NCBI RefSeq assembly: GCF_036057275.1
Contig: NZ_CP107945.1
Location: 7,936,001-8,000,000, forward strand
DNA: 64,000 nucleotides
Direction of reading: 5' to 3'
From: Streptomyces sp. NBC_00390
GTDB taxonomy: Bacteria > Actinomycetota > Actinomycetes > Streptomycetales > Streptomycetaceae
Shown here: piece after piece, positions 9,371-18,554 of the stretch
Numbering within the stretch: the first letter of the stretch is position 1
How the letters are laid out: the number at the start of each line of letters is the position of its first letter
Notes under the pieces: model-generated
Told to the model about the DNA's origin: nothing
The model's database searches: none
What the model saw: the letters and a program-made list of their open reading frames with translations, nothing else
Made by a program: the position numbers and the translations under genes

Positions 9371-10129
9371 GTGGGACATGGCTGGGAAGGCGTCGTCCTG
9401 AAGCTGCTGCGCGGCAAGGACTTCGAGTTCACCGTGACCGGCGCGGAGGATGTCACTGATCACTTCCGGCGGGTGCACTTCACGGACGGCGGGATGCTCG
9501 CGCAAACGGGTGTCCACCCCACCATGTGGGTGCGCATCTGGTTCAGCAACGCCGGTAAGCCGCATCAGCGCGCCTACACGGTGGTCGACGCGGATCCGGC
9601 CGCCGGTTCGTTCAGCCTCGAGTTCGCCCTTCACGACGGCTGCGCCAGCGAGTGGGCCCGCAAGGCGCAGCCCGGCGACACCGTCGAAGCAACGCTCCAG
9701 GGCAGCGGCTTCACCGCCCCCGCCCCCGAACCCTCACATCTGTTCGTCGTCGGCGACCCCGCCTCGCTGCCCGCGATCAACACTCTGCTCGACGCCATGC
9801 CCCGGGTGCCCGCCACGATCTGGTTCGAGACCACGCATGACTCGGACCCCGACCTGCCGCTGCGAGTGGACCCCGCGCGCCACGAAGTGCGCCGCATCCC
9901 CCGCCGTGACGGCGGCGCCGATCTGGTGAACGCGGTGACGTCGCAGCTGCCGGGACTGCTCGACGACCGGGCCGGTGCGTACATGTGGATCGCCTGTGAC
10001 ACGACGACCACCCGGACCCTCGCCTCGTACGTCCGCAAGGAGCTGGAGCTGCCCAAGGACCGGGTGAATGCCCTGGGTTACTGGCGCCCTGTCCGATCGT
10101 CCGACCGGAGTGGTGGACAGGATGCATAG
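9371..10129 (+). CDS. Siderophore-interacting flavoprotein (ViuB/SIP family ferric reductase)
   Basis: Cytoplasmic FAD-dependent reductase that releases iron from imported ferric siderophores. It shows the N-terminal FAD-binding barrel with RAYTVVDADPAAGSFSLEFALH and SEWARKAQPGDTV, followed by the NAD(P)H-binding SIP domain (LFVVGDPASLPAINTLLDAMP, MWIACDTTTTRTL, LGYWRP). It is 252 aa, typical of the family. GTG 9371 is chosen because GGAGGGG lies 6 nt upstream; GTG 9341 in the same frame lacks spacing for a ribosome binding site. The iron box directly upstream supports the role. The HD hydrolase gene starts 9 nt downstream and is probably co-transcribed. Confidence 0.88.
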   Translation: MGHGWEGVVLKLLRGKDFEFTVTGAEDVTDHFRRVHFTDGGMLAQTGVHPTMWVRIWFSNAGKPHQRAYTVVDADPAAGSFSLEFALHDGCASEWARKAQPGDTVEATLQGSGFTAPAPEPSHLFVVGDPASLPAINTLLDAMPRVPATIWFETTHDSDPDLPLRVDPARHEVRRIPRRDGGADLVNAVTSQLPGLLDDRAGAYMWIACDTTTTRTLASYVRKELELPKDRVNALGYWRPVRSSDRSGGQDA

Positions 10130-10138
10130 CCTGGTGTC

Positions 10139-10744
10139 ATGACCGGAACCGGCCTGCTGCTGCGCGCCCTGCACGATGCCACGGATCCGCCCCTGCGCCC
10201 CCTGCCGGGCGAGGCGGCCGAGTTGCTGTGCCGACTGGCGGCACCGCCCCGTCTAGCGGCGCATCTGCGTGCCGTGCACGATGTGGCGCACCAGCTCGCG
10301 GACTGGCTCGCCCGGCGCCATCCCGACCTGCCGTTCGACCGCGAAGCGGCGCTCTTCGGTGCCGCCACCCACGATGTGGGGAAGGTCCTGCACACCGGCG
10401 AACTGACCGGCGCCGGCAGCCTCCATGAGGAGGCGGGCCGTGAACTCCTGCTGGAGCACGGCATCGGTCCGCGTCTGGCCCGGTTCGCCGCCACCCACGC
10501 GAGCTGGGCGGACAAGGTGGCCGGCGGCGCCGCCGGCATCGAGGACCTGCTCGTGAGCCTGGCGGACAAGGTGTGGAAGAACAAGCGAGTGCCCGACCTC
10601 GAGGACCTGTTCGTGGCGCGGCTCGCTGCCGCCGGTGGCCGGGCGGCCTGGGAGGAGTTCCTCGAACTCGACGAACTGCTCACCGCCATCGGCGAAGGGG
10701 CGGATGCGCGGCTGGCGTTCCAGGCCTCGTACCCCGTGCGATGA
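10139..10744 (+). CDS. HD-domain phosphohydrolase
   Basis: Metal-dependent phosphohydrolase of the HD superfamily. The conserved metal ligands are visible as an early His (LRAVHDVAHQL), the HDVGK motif, SLHEEAG and a later Asp in LADKVWKNKR. It is 201 aa and consists of the HD domain alone. The substrate (nucleotide or other phosphoester) is unknown. The gene begins 9 nt after the siderophore-interacting protein gene, so it probably shares the iron-regulated transcript; whether it has a role in iron metabolism is open. Confidence 0.82.
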   Translation: MTGTGLLLRALHDATDPPLRPLPGEAAELLCRLAAPPRLAAHLRAVHDVAHQLADWLARRHPDLPFDREAALFGAATHDVGKVLHTGELTGAGSLHEEAGRELLLEHGIGPRLARFAATHASWADKVAGGAAGIEDLLVSLADKVWKNKRVPDLEDLFVARLAAAGGRAAWEEFLELDELLTAIGEGADARLAFQASYPVR

Positions 10745-10795
10745 CCGCCGTCGGCGGGCCGTGCGGCGAGGCACGGACCGCCGACGACCGCGCGC

Positions 10796-12694
10796 TCAGC
10801 GGATGACCGGCAAAGTCACGCTGCTGATGCCGGTCCGCACGCTCATCCTCGTGCCCGCCGGATAGCGCAGCGTGTGGTCGTAGTCCGTCGAGATCAGTAC
10901 CACACCGAGCCGGTGCCCCTTCTTGAAGACGTAGTCCTGCGGCTGCATGTCCCACTTCAACCGGTACTCCCTTCCCTCCACGACCTTGTCCTGCCGGGCG
11001 GGGGAGTGACGGTTGCGGGCGTCCAGCCAGCCACGCGACACGATCTTGAAGTCGGCGCTCTCGGTGCGGTGCCGCGTCCGGTAGGTGCAGCCGGTGTCAC
11101 CCGGGATCCCCTCGCCGTAGCAGATCAGCCGCGAGGTGTCCGCGATCGTGCCGGCACTCGCACGGGTGTCGCTGCCGTAGTCGACCAGCAGCGCCGTCAC
11201 ATACGGGGACGTCCCCTCCAGCGAGGCCCGCACCGAGACGATGGGCACACCGTTCACCCGCACCTCCTTCGCCAGCGGACCGGTCGTGTACGCGAGCCGG
11301 TTCGCATGCTCGACATCGGGAGCGGCCACCAGCTTCTCCGCCCTGACGGTGCGCCCCGCATCGGTCAGTGACTGCTTCGCCGGCCGTGCCGGCAGCGGTG
11401 CCAGCCCGTCCTCGTCCAGCCACAGCGTCACGTCACGCGTGCCCCGCGCGGGCCAGTCGGACTGCGTGCGCCAGGTGAAGTCCGCCTGCTCCACATCGAC
11501 CGGGGGTGCGTCCAGGGCGCCGTTGTCCAGGTCGTACAGCCAGTAGTCGAACCACTGGTGGAGCTGCGCCAGCCACTCCTCCATCCGCAGTGGCATCGGA
11601 TTGGTGTGCCCCGCCTGGTGCAGCCACAGCTTGCGCGGTACGTCGTGCTTCTTCAGTGCGTCCCACAGCTGCCCGAAGTGCTGGGTCTTGACGTTCCAGT
11701 CGTTGCCACCGTGGACGAGGAAGACCCCGGCCCGGATGTTGCGCACACCGGGCAGATAGTTGCGCTCCGCCCAGAACGGGCTCCAGTCGCCGCTCACCCG
11801 GTCCTGATCGGCCGTCAGGCCGTCCAGCACCGGCCCGCAGATCTCCCGGTCGGCCCGGCTGTACACGCCCTTGGCGAGGATGTCGGTGTCCTCGCCCTGA
11901 TAGCCGCCCGGCGCCACTACCCCGCCGTTCGCGCGGTAGTAGTCGTACCAGGAGGAGATCCCGGAGATCGGCACGATCGCCTTGAGCCCCTTCACCCCGG
12001 TCGCGGCGACCGCGGTCGGCAGCGTCCCGTTGTACGAGATCCCCATCATCGCCGAATTGCCGGTGGACCAGGACGCGCTCACGGGCCTGCCGTCCAGGTC
12101 CCACCCGCGGGCCCGGCCGCCCAGCCAGGCGACGGCCGCCTTGGCGCCGAGCGTCTCGTTGTGGCCGCCCGAGGTCGGACAGCCCGTCGAGTCCCCGGTG
12201 CCGAGACTGTCCACCTGCGCGACAGCGTAGCCGCGCGGCAGGAAGTAGTTGTCCGTGTACCCCGGGAACGGCACGGACGGCCCGATCGCCCCGGGCAGCC
12301 GCTTCGCGCCGGACATCCGCCTGCCCACCGGCAGGCCGTCCGCGTCGAGATCGACCTCGTGGAAGGGCACATCGTTCCCGCCGCCCCAGTAGGGACTCGC
12401 CTCGATGACGGTGGCGACCTTCAGCCCGGCGTCGGTCTCCTTCGGGCGCAGGATCCGCATCCGCACGGTGTCGCGGCGGCCGTCGCCGTCGCTGTCCGTC
12501 TCCGTCTCGACGTCCACCTGCTGCGCAACGGCATCGGCGCGGGAGAACGCGGGCTGCGTCCGGTTGTCGACGATCTTCAGCGACGGGCGCTCCGCCGGCG
12601 CGGCGGGCGTGGGCAGCGCAGCCAGCAGGGACGCGACGGCGAACGCGGCGACGCCCACCCTCCGTGCCGCCGGTAAGAAAAGGGGTGACGCCAT
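10796..12694 (-). CDS. Secreted Xaa-Pro dipeptidyl-peptidase-like hydrolase (S15/CocE family)
   Basis: Extracellular serine hydrolase of the S15 / CocE-NonD family, probably removing X-Pro dipeptides from peptides. A signal peptide (ARRVGVAAFAVASLLAALPTPAAPA) starts the protein. The nucleophile Ser sits in GISYNG, the acid in HGGNDWNVKTQH and the catalytic His in HQAGHTNP. A C-terminal jelly-roll-like domain (PEG, X-Pro C-terminal type) follows, with ALLVDYG and HRLGVVLISTDYD. The protein is 632 aa. ATG 12694 is chosen for its GGAGG 4 nt upstream and its fit to the signal peptide; the frame continues upstream without support. It is monocistronic, convergent with the HD gene and divergent from the next GNAT gene. 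Confidence 0.87.
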   Translation of the reverse strand: MASPLFLPAARRVGVAAFAVASLLAALPTPAAPAERPSLKIVDNRTQPAFSRADAVAQQVDVETETDSDGDGRRDTVRMRILRPKETDAGLKVATVIEASPYWGGGNDVPFHEVDLDADGLPVGRRMSGAKRLPGAIGPSVPFPGYTDNYFLPRGYAVAQVDSLGTGDSTGCPTSGGHNETLGAKAAVAWLGGRARGWDLDGRPVSASWSTGNSAMMGISYNGTLPTAVAATGVKGLKAIVPISGISSWYDYYRANGGVVAPGGYQGEDTDILAKGVYSRADREICGPVLDGLTADQDRVSGDWSPFWAERNYLPGVRNIRAGVFLVHGGNDWNVKTQHFGQLWDALKKHDVPRKLWLHQAGHTNPMPLRMEEWLAQLHQWFDYWLYDLDNGALDAPPVDVEQADFTWRTQSDWPARGTRDVTLWLDEDGLAPLPARPAKQSLTDAGRTVRAEKLVAAPDVEHANRLAYTTGPLAKEVRVNGVPIVSVRASLEGTSPYVTALLVDYGSDTRASAGTIADTSRLICYGEGIPGDTGCTYRTRHRTESADFKIVSRGWLDARNRHSPARQDKVVEGREYRLKWDMQPQDYVFKKGHRLGVVLISTDYDHTLRYPAGTRMSVRTGISSVTLPVIR

Positions 12695-12891
12695 CGAGCC
12701 TCCAGAAACCGGGGAAGTGACGATCACGCAGGACGCGCGCGCACATTCCATCGCGTCACCGCGGCCCGCGCCAGACCGCAACACGCGCCACGCACGTCCC
12801 ATGTCCGTAACCGCCGTCGTACCCGCGCAGGCGTGGGCACGCTGGTCCGGATCGGTGACGGGCCGCATTCGGTAAGGGGCATAATCGCTCC

Positions 12892-13380
12892 ATGACCCCG
12901 TACGCGGCAGGGCCGGACAAGGGCGCGCGCCATGAGACGCCGCAGATCAGGCGTGCCACCGCCCGGGACGCCAGGCGTCTCACCCGCCTGGTGCGCGCGT
13001 CACGTGCCTACGAGGGCCCCTATGAGTCGATGGTCGCCGGATACCGGGTGGGCCCGGACTACATCGAGATCCACGAGGTGTTCCTGGCCGCCGGACAGGA
13101 CGGCCGGCTGCTCGGTTTCTACGCACTGGTGCTCTCCCCGCCGGAGCTGGACCTGATGTTCGTCGCCGACGGGGCACAGGGCCTCGGCATCGGCCGTCTC
13201 CTGGTCGAGCACATGATCACCCGCGCGGGTGCCGCCGGCCTCGGCACCGTCCGCGTCGTCGCGCATCCGCCCGCCGAAGGCTTCTACACCAGCGTGGGCG
13301 CGCGGCGGACGGGCACGGTTCCGGCCCGTCCGCCCGCGGTGCCGTGGGACCGTCCGGAGTTGGTGATCCCGATCGGATGA
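12892..13380 (+). CDS. GNAT-family N-acetyltransferase
   Basis: Single GNAT domain of 162 aa. It shows IRRATARDARRLTRLV at the N-terminus, ELDLMFVADGAQGLGIGRLLVEHM with the Q/RxxGxG/A acetyl-CoA loop (QGLGIG), and GFYTSVGA near the end, a common GNAT ending. The substrate is unknown. It ends 12 nt before the convergent phosphatase gene. Confidence 0.85.
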   Translation: MTPYAAGPDKGARHETPQIRRATARDARRLTRLVRASRAYEGPYESMVAGYRVGPDYIEIHEVFLAAGQDGRLLGFYALVLSPPELDLMFVADGAQGLGIGRLLVEHMITRAGAAGLGTVRVVAHPPAEGFYTSVGARRTGTVPARPPAVPWDRPELVIPIG

Positions 13381-13392
13381 GCCGACGGCGGT

Positions 13393-14118
13393 TCAGTCCA
13401 GAAGCCGTGCCCGCAGCCGGCGGATCAGCTCGTCGTCGATGCCGAGATGTCCGGTGGCGTATGCGTGCAGAGATCCGTACGTCATGGTCAGATCGGCCAG
13501 GAACAGCCGCATGATCTCCTCGGGCGCCCGGCCGTAGCCGGGCCACGTCAGAATCCGGCCGGGGTTGGCCTCCCGCCAGTCGGCGATCAGCCGCTCGGTG
13601 GCCAGCTCGGTCAGCGCGAAGTCGGCGGCGATGTCGTCGTCCGGGACACCGGCGAGTCCGAGTACCAGTGCGGCGAGCAGTCCGGTCCGGTCCTTGCCCG
13701 AAGCGCAGTGGAACACCAGCGGTCCGCTGTCGGCCGCGACCAGTTCAAGGGCCTGACGCAGCTCCTTCGCCCCGTCGAGGGCGACTTCGGCGTAGCGGTC
13801 GGCGAGATAGCGCCAAGGGTCGAGATCGGGCGGTATCTCCGCCTGGTCGTAAGGCCTGTGCTCCACACTGAGGTTGACGTAGTCGAACGAATCGCTCTCG
13901 GGCACCCGGCCCTTCGCCGCTATCTCCCACGGATAGCGGAGATCGATCACGGTGCGCACGCCGAGCCCGAGGAACCGGTCCCAGTCGGAGCCCTGAAGTT
14001 TTGCCAGGGAATCGGACCTGTAGAGCCTGCCCCACCGGACGGCACGGCCGTCCGACGCGCGATAGCCGCCCAAGTCCCGAAAGTTGTGCAGGCGTTCGAA
14101 CTCGACATGTCTTTGCAT
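13393..14118 (-). CDS. Tyrosine/serine protein phosphatase (Y_phosphatase3 family)
   Basis: Dual-type phosphatase related to mycobacterial PtpB and lipid phosphatases. The N-terminus has the diagnostic NFRDLGGYRA, then RWGRLYRSDSL and VIDLRYPWEIA. The P-loop is HCASGKDRTG, with the catalytic Cys and Arg, followed by the helical tail (DFALTELATERL). It is 241 aa. ATG 14118 fits the conserved start; the frame extends to 14304 only through proline/arginine-rich sequence that looks non-coding. Phosphoprotein versus phosphoinositide substrate cannot be decided. It diverges from the deaminase gene with ~200 bp between. Confidence 0.87.
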   Translation of the reverse strand: MQRHVEFERLHNFRDLGGYRASDGRAVRWGRLYRSDSLAKLQGSDWDRFLGLGVRTVIDLRYPWEIAAKGRVPESDSFDYVNLSVEHRPYDQAEIPPDLDPWRYLADRYAEVALDGAKELRQALELVAADSGPLVFHCASGKDRTGLLAALVLGLAGVPDDDIAADFALTELATERLIADWREANPGRILTWPGYGRAPEEIMRLFLADLTMTYGSLHAYATGHLGIDDELIRRLRARLLD

Positions 14119-14315
14119 GCGGATCAGCCTACGAGCGGACGCATGCCTCCCCGGTAGCGGGTCGCAGGGGGTACGTGTGCCATGTGGCCTCCGGCGCGCC
14201 GCCGCCCCCGCCGCCGGCTGCCGGGATCCCGTCGCACCGGCCCGAGGGGAATATCCGGGCGGGAAGCGGCACTGTATGCATACGACGAACCGAACACCGC
14301 GCACCTGGGAGTCCG

Positions 14316-14798
14316 ATGTCCGACGAGACCGATCTGCGCCACCTGCGGCGCTGTGTGGAACTGGCGGCCGAAGCCGTGGACGCCGGTGACGAGCCGTTCG
14401 GGTCCGTGCTCGTCGCGGGCGACGGAACCGTCCTGGCCGAGGACCGCAACAGGGAACGCTCCCTCGGCGACCAGACCCGGCACCCCGAGTTCGCCCTCGC
14501 CCGATGGGCCGCCGAGCATCTGACGGCCCAGGAACGCCGGGCGGCCACGGTCTTCACCTCCGGCGAGCACTGCCCGATGTGCGCGGCGGCCCACGGCTGG
14601 GTCGGCCTCGGCCGCATCGTGTACGCGGTCTCCTCGCGGCAACTCGCAGGCTGGCTCACGGAGCTGGGCGTCCCCGACGCTCCCGTACGCACCCTCTCCA
14701 TCGGGGAGGTCGTCCCCGGCCTCGACGTGCAGGGGCCCGTGCCGGAGCTCGCCGAGGAGGTGCACGAGCTCCACCGCCGCTTCCGCTCCGGAAGATGA
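14316..14798 (+). CDS. Cytidine/guanine-deaminase-like zinc enzyme
   Basis: Member of the cytidine-deaminase superfamily that hydrolytically removes an amino group from a nucleobase or nucleoside. The zinc site is unusual: TRHPEFAL replaces the common HAE, and SGEHCPMCAAA replaces PCxxC with HCPMC, although the His, Glu and two Cys ligands are kept. It is 160 aa. ATG 14316 is preceded by GGAG at 14308-14311. It is closest in appearance to the bacterial nucleoside deaminase (GuaD/TadA-like) branch; the exact substrate is not evident. It is convergent with the large phosphatase gene. Confidence 0.82.
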   Translation: MSDETDLRHLRRCVELAAEAVDAGDEPFGSVLVAGDGTVLAEDRNRERSLGDQTRHPEFALARWAAEHLTAQERRAATVFTSGEHCPMCAAAHGWVGLGRIVYAVSSRQLAGWLTELGVPDAPVRTLSIGEVVPGLDVQGPVPELAEEVHELHRRFRSGR

Positions 14799-14840
14799 GC
14801 CGCTGCCCCTCCGGCACCGGTGGGGCCGGCGGTGTGCGGC

Positions 14841-17549
14841 TCAGCCGCCGGTGAGGTCCGCAGGCCGAGGCCGGCTCTCGGCGGGCAGCGGCTGCTCGGT
14901 CCAGATCACCTTGCCGTCGGCCGTGTACCTCGTCCCCCAGCGATCCGCGAACTGCGCCACCAGGAAAAGGCCGCGGCCCCCCTCGTCCGTGATGGCCGCC
15001 TGCCGCAGGTGGGGCGAGGTACTGCTGTGGTCCGAGACCTCGCAGATCAGTGCACGTCCACGGACGAGCCGTACGCCGATCGGCCCGTTGGCGTACCGGA
15101 TGGCGTTGGTGACCAGCTCGCTGAGAATCAGCTCGGTGGTGAACGCCTCCTCGCCCACACCCCACTCGTCCAGCGTGCGGGTCACCGCCGCACGCACCCG
15201 CGCCACGGCCGCCGGGTCGGACGGCACCTCCCACTCGGCGACCCGTCGCGCGTCCAGGATGCGCGTACTGCCCACCAGCAGAGCGATGTCGTCGCGCGGA
15301 GATTCGGGCAGCAGCGCGCGCAGCACCGCCTCGCAGGTCTGATCGGGTGAGCGGTGCGCGTTCTCGGCCAGCGTACGGCGCAGCAGCTCGAGGCCCTCGT
15401 CGATCTCACGGTCCCGGTCCTCGACCAGCCCGTCCGTGTACAGCACCAGTCGGCTGCCCTCGGGCAGCTGCACCTCCAGAGTTTCGAACGGCAGGCTCCC
15501 CAGACCCAGCGGCGGGGCGCCGGGCACATCGGCGAACTCGGCCGTGCCGTCCGGACGGACGATCACCGGCTGATGATGGCCGGCCCGCGCCATGCTGCAG
15601 TGCCCGGTGACCGGGTCGTAGATGACATAGATACAGGTCGCGCCGGTGACACCGGCCTCCGCGCCCTCCCCGGTCTCGTCCTGGTCGATCCGTGCCACCA
15701 ACTCGTCGAGATGCCCGAGCAGTTCGTCCGGCGGCAGGTCCAGACTGGAGAAGTTGTGAACCGCTGTGCGCAGCCGTCCCATCGTGGCCGCGGCATGCAG
15801 CCCATGGCCCACGACGTCGCCGACCACGAGCGCCACCCGGGCGCCCGGCAGCGGGATGATGTCGAACCAGTCCCCGCCCACACCGCCGAGGCCGCCGAGG
15901 CCGGCCAGCGCCGGCCGGTAGCGGGAGGCGACGTCCAGGGCGTCCTGCTGCGGCAGACCGCGCGGCAGCAGGCTGCGCTGCAGCGTCACCGCCATCGTGT
16001 GCTCGCGCGAGTAGCGGCGCGCGTTGTCGATGCTCACCGCAGCCCTGGCCACCAGTTCCTCGGCGAGTGACAGATCCTCCGCCTCGAAGGGCTCGGGCCG
16101 CTGGGCGCGCCAGAACATCGCGACGCCCAGAATGACGCCGCGGGCCCGCAGCGGGACCGCGATCATCGAGTGGAGGCCGTACTCGACCAGCTTGGCCGCC
16201 CGCACCGGATCCTGCTCCTGCCACCCGGAGAGCGACCGCAGATCCGCCTCGAGCACCGCCTCGCCCCGGCGCAGGCCGGTCCCCATACGCGTGGTCGGGA
16301 CGAATCGGATCAGGTGGCCGAGCGGATAGAGCGCGGTGTCCCCGGCACCGGTGAACGCCGTTCGTCGCATGCCGGTGTCCGCACCCGTGGCGGTCGGCTC
16401 CTCGCCGTTGAGGACCGCCTCCGACAGATCCACGGTGGCGAAGTCGGCGAACCGCGACGACGCGAACTCGGTCAGCTCCTCGCAGGTGCGCACTACATCG
16501 AGGGTCGTGCCGATCTCCGTGCCCGCGTCGTACAGCAGCTTCAGACGGCCGCGCGCCACATCGGCCCGGCCGGTGAGCGCACGCAGTTCGGTGGTGTCGC
16601 GCAGCGTCGCGACACTGCCCGGCGGTCCGCCGTCCTTGTCCGTCGAGCGCTGGTTGACGGCGAGCAGCCGGTCCCCGACCGGATACACCTCGTCGGTCGC
16701 GTTCCTGCCCGAGGACAGCAGCCGGGTCGTGAGCGGGTCGAGGCCCAGCTCCGCGACCGGGGAGCCCTCCACGTCCGGCGGCAGATCGAGCAGGCGGCGC
16801 GCCTCGTCGTTGGCGAGCAGCACATCGCCGTCCTCGCCGACGATGAGCACCCCCTCGCGCACGGCGTGCAGCACCGCGTCGTGGTGCTCGTACATGCGGG
16901 TCATCTCGACCGGTCCGAGACCGTGCGTCTGCCGCCGCAGGCGGCCGGTCACCAGTGCGGTCCCGCCGGTGGCGAGGAGCAGCACGCCGGCGGCGGCGCC
17001 GAACAGCAGCGGGAACTGGTCCTCGACGACACCGCTGACGTTGGCGATGGTGATGCCCGCCGACACAATGCCGACCACCTTGCCGTTACTGCCCGTGACG
17101 GGCACGACAGCCTGCACGAGCGGCCCGATCGTCCCCGTGATCTTCTCGGTGACCACCTGGCCGTGCAGGGCCGGTTCGAGATTGCCGACGAACTGCTTCC
17201 CGATCCGGTCGGGAAGGGGATGGGTGTAGCGGATGCCGTCCGTGTTCAGCACGACGATGAAGTCGACCCCGGACTTCTTACGGGCCGCCTCTGCCTTGGG
17301 CTGCAGAACGGCCGTCGGATCGGGGCTTTCCAGTGCCTCTTCGATACCGGGTGAATTCGCGAACGTTTCCGCCACGGCGACCGAACGGTTGGTGGCCTCG
17401 CGTTCGCTGTCCGCGCGGGACTGGAGGACGAGAGCGGCCATGGCGGCGGCGACGAGCAACACCACGATCGCCACCTGCAGGAGAAAGACCTGGCCTGCGA
17501 CAGTTCGCATTCTCAGAACCGAGCGCGGGCGGCCGTAGCGTCCGGCCAT
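14841..17549 (-). CDS. Membrane sensor with PAS, GAF, SpoIIE phosphatase and HATPase domains
   Basis: A 902-aa multidomain signalling protein. A transmembrane helix (~residues 20-45, LLQVAIVVLLVAAAMAALVL), an extracytoplasmic Cache-type ligand-binding domain (~50-175, with VDFIVVLNTDGIRYTHP) and a second TM (PLLFGAAAGVLLLATGGTALV) form the sensor. PAS (MYEHHDAVLHAVREGVLIV) and GAF (MIAVPLRARGVILGVAMFW) domains follow. The PP2C domain keeps GGDWFD and VGDVVGHG and ends SPRDDIALLVG, so it should be active. The C-terminal HATPase_c_2 (LSELVTNAIRYA, EGGRGLFLVAQFADRWG) resembles RsbW/SpoIIAB anti-sigma kinases. Kinase and phosphatase in one chain suggest opposite activities on an anti-anti-sigma factor. 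ATG 17549 has GAAAGAG upstream. Confidence 0.9.
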   Translation of the reverse strand: MAGRYGRPRSVLRMRTVAGQVFLLQVAIVVLLVAAAMAALVLQSRADSEREATNRSVAVAETFANSPGIEEALESPDPTAVLQPKAEAARKKSGVDFIVVLNTDGIRYTHPLPDRIGKQFVGNLEPALHGQVVTEKITGTIGPLVQAVVPVTGSNGKVVGIVSAGITIANVSGVVEDQFPLLFGAAAGVLLLATGGTALVTGRLRRQTHGLGPVEMTRMYEHHDAVLHAVREGVLIVGEDGDVLLANDEARRLLDLPPDVEGSPVAELGLDPLTTRLLSSGRNATDEVYPVGDRLLAVNQRSTDKDGGPPGSVATLRDTTELRALTGRADVARGRLKLLYDAGTEIGTTLDVVRTCEELTEFASSRFADFATVDLSEAVLNGEEPTATGADTGMRRTAFTGAGDTALYPLGHLIRFVPTTRMGTGLRRGEAVLEADLRSLSGWQEQDPVRAAKLVEYGLHSMIAVPLRARGVILGVAMFWRAQRPEPFEAEDLSLAEELVARAAVSIDNARRYSREHTMAVTLQRSLLPRGLPQQDALDVASRYRPALAGLGGLGGVGGDWFDIIPLPGARVALVVGDVVGHGLHAAATMGRLRTAVHNFSSLDLPPDELLGHLDELVARIDQDETGEGAEAGVTGATCIYVIYDPVTGHCSMARAGHHQPVIVRPDGTAEFADVPGAPPLGLGSLPFETLEVQLPEGSRLVLYTDGLVEDRDREIDEGLELLRRTLAENAHRSPDQTCEAVLRALLPESPRDDIALLVGSTRILDARRVAEWEVPSDPAAVARVRAAVTRTLDEWGVGEEAFTTELILSELVTNAIRYANGPIGVRLVRGRALICEVSDHSSTSPHLRQAAITDEGGRGLFLVAQFADRWGTRYTADGKVIWTEQPLPAESRPRPADLTGG

Positions 17550-17745
17550 AAGCTCTTTCTACACCTCCGGCAAACGGCGGGCGAACCGCGCACGGCGCAG
17601 CCCAGGGTCCATGAATACGCGCCACGCGCCACGGGTTGCTCAAGCATGCCAAGGCCGCTGTTGATCCCCAAGGTCTGTGCAGCACAAGGTTTTCCCGCGC
17701 ATGCCGCCACCGCGGCCGGTCTGCCGTGGCCCGTGCCGGACATGA

Positions 17746-18300
17746 TCAGCGCGCCGCGTCGAGCAGCCGGGCCGCGGCCTTCTTCGCCTGCAGCGCGGGC
17801 TCCGGGGAGCCGAAGATCGCGGCGGTGGTCATCGCGCCCTCGGCGAGCAGATGGAGAGGGTCGGCGGTGTCCGCCGGCAGACCGGCGTCGGACACCAGTG
17901 TCCTCAGGTAGTCCCTGACGGCCTGCTTGTGGGCGCGGGCAAGCTCCGCGACGCGGGGCGAGGTGGCACCGAGCTCCCCGAAGCTGTTGATCCAGGCACA
18001 GCCGTGGAAGCCGGGCTCGCTGAACCACTCGTGGAGCCGGTCGTAGACGGCGAGGATGCGCTCGCGCGGATCCTGGTGGCGGTCGACGCGGTCGGCGAGC
18101 CGCTGCCGCCAGCGGACGTCACGCCGCAGCAGATACGCCTCGACGAGCGCTTCCTTGGCGGGAAAGAGCTGGTAGAGGCGCTTGAGGGAGACACCGGACG
18201 CGGCCCGGACGGCGTCCATGCCGACGGCCTGGATGCCTCGTGCATAGAACAGCTCCTCGGCTGCGTCCAATGCCCGTTCCCTGGCGACTGCGCTGTCCAT
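17746..18300 (-). CDS. TetR-family transcriptional repressor
   Basis: Single-component regulator with an N-terminal HTH (RALDAAEELFYARGIQAVGMDAVRAASGVSLKRLYQLFPAKEALVEAYL) and a ligand-binding C-terminal domain. It is 184 aa. ATG 18300 is chosen because GGAGAGG lies 6 nt upstream; a GTG at 18339 in frame would add 13 residues. It is transcribed divergently from the SDR gene, the usual arrangement for a TetR that controls its neighbour. The intergenic region carries inverted repeats that may be the operator. Confidence 0.87.
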   Translation of the reverse strand: MDSAVARERALDAAEELFYARGIQAVGMDAVRAASGVSLKRLYQLFPAKEALVEAYLLRRDVRWRQRLADRVDRHQDPRERILAVYDRLHEWFSEPGFHGCAWINSFGELGATSPRVAELARAHKQAVRDYLRTLVSDAGLPADTADPLHLLAEGAMTTAAIFGSPEPALQAKKAAARLLDAAR

Positions 18301-18320
18301 CCCCGGACCTCTCCTGATCT

Positions 18321-18342
18321 GAGAATCACCGTTCTCCACGGT
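18321..18342. promoter_or_regulatory. Candidate TetR operator
   Basis: Two interlocked inverted repeats, GAGAA-6-TTCTC (18321-18336) and ACCGT-TCTCC-ACGGT (18328-18342), lie just upstream of the TetR start in the divergent TetR-SDR intergenic region. Their position suits autoregulation. Confidence 0.4.
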
Positions 18343-18554
18343 AGCGCCGGCAGCGAGGGGGAGCAGCCGGGGGCCGGGACGTCAGGTGCACGGTACGACC
18401 GCCACCTGAAGCCGGTTGCCGAACCCGCTCGTGGTTCGCACGCAACTGGGCATTCTGCAGGAGAACTTCGTGTGCCGACTCCTCCAACCCTGGGCAGGCC
18501 GCCGGGGGATGAGAGGCTCTGCTCAGTCGTCCGACGAGGATACGGAGAGCAGCC

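Noticed and set aside
16170..17354. Plus-strand frame of 394 codons over the SpoIIE/sensor gene
   Set aside because: It is an antisense shadow of a gene with well-defined PAS, GAF and PP2C motifs.
18355..18420. CAGGTG...CACCTG inverted repeat in the TetR-SDR gap as a second operator
   Set aside because: Arms of only 6 bp with a long spacer; could be chance in high-GC DNA.
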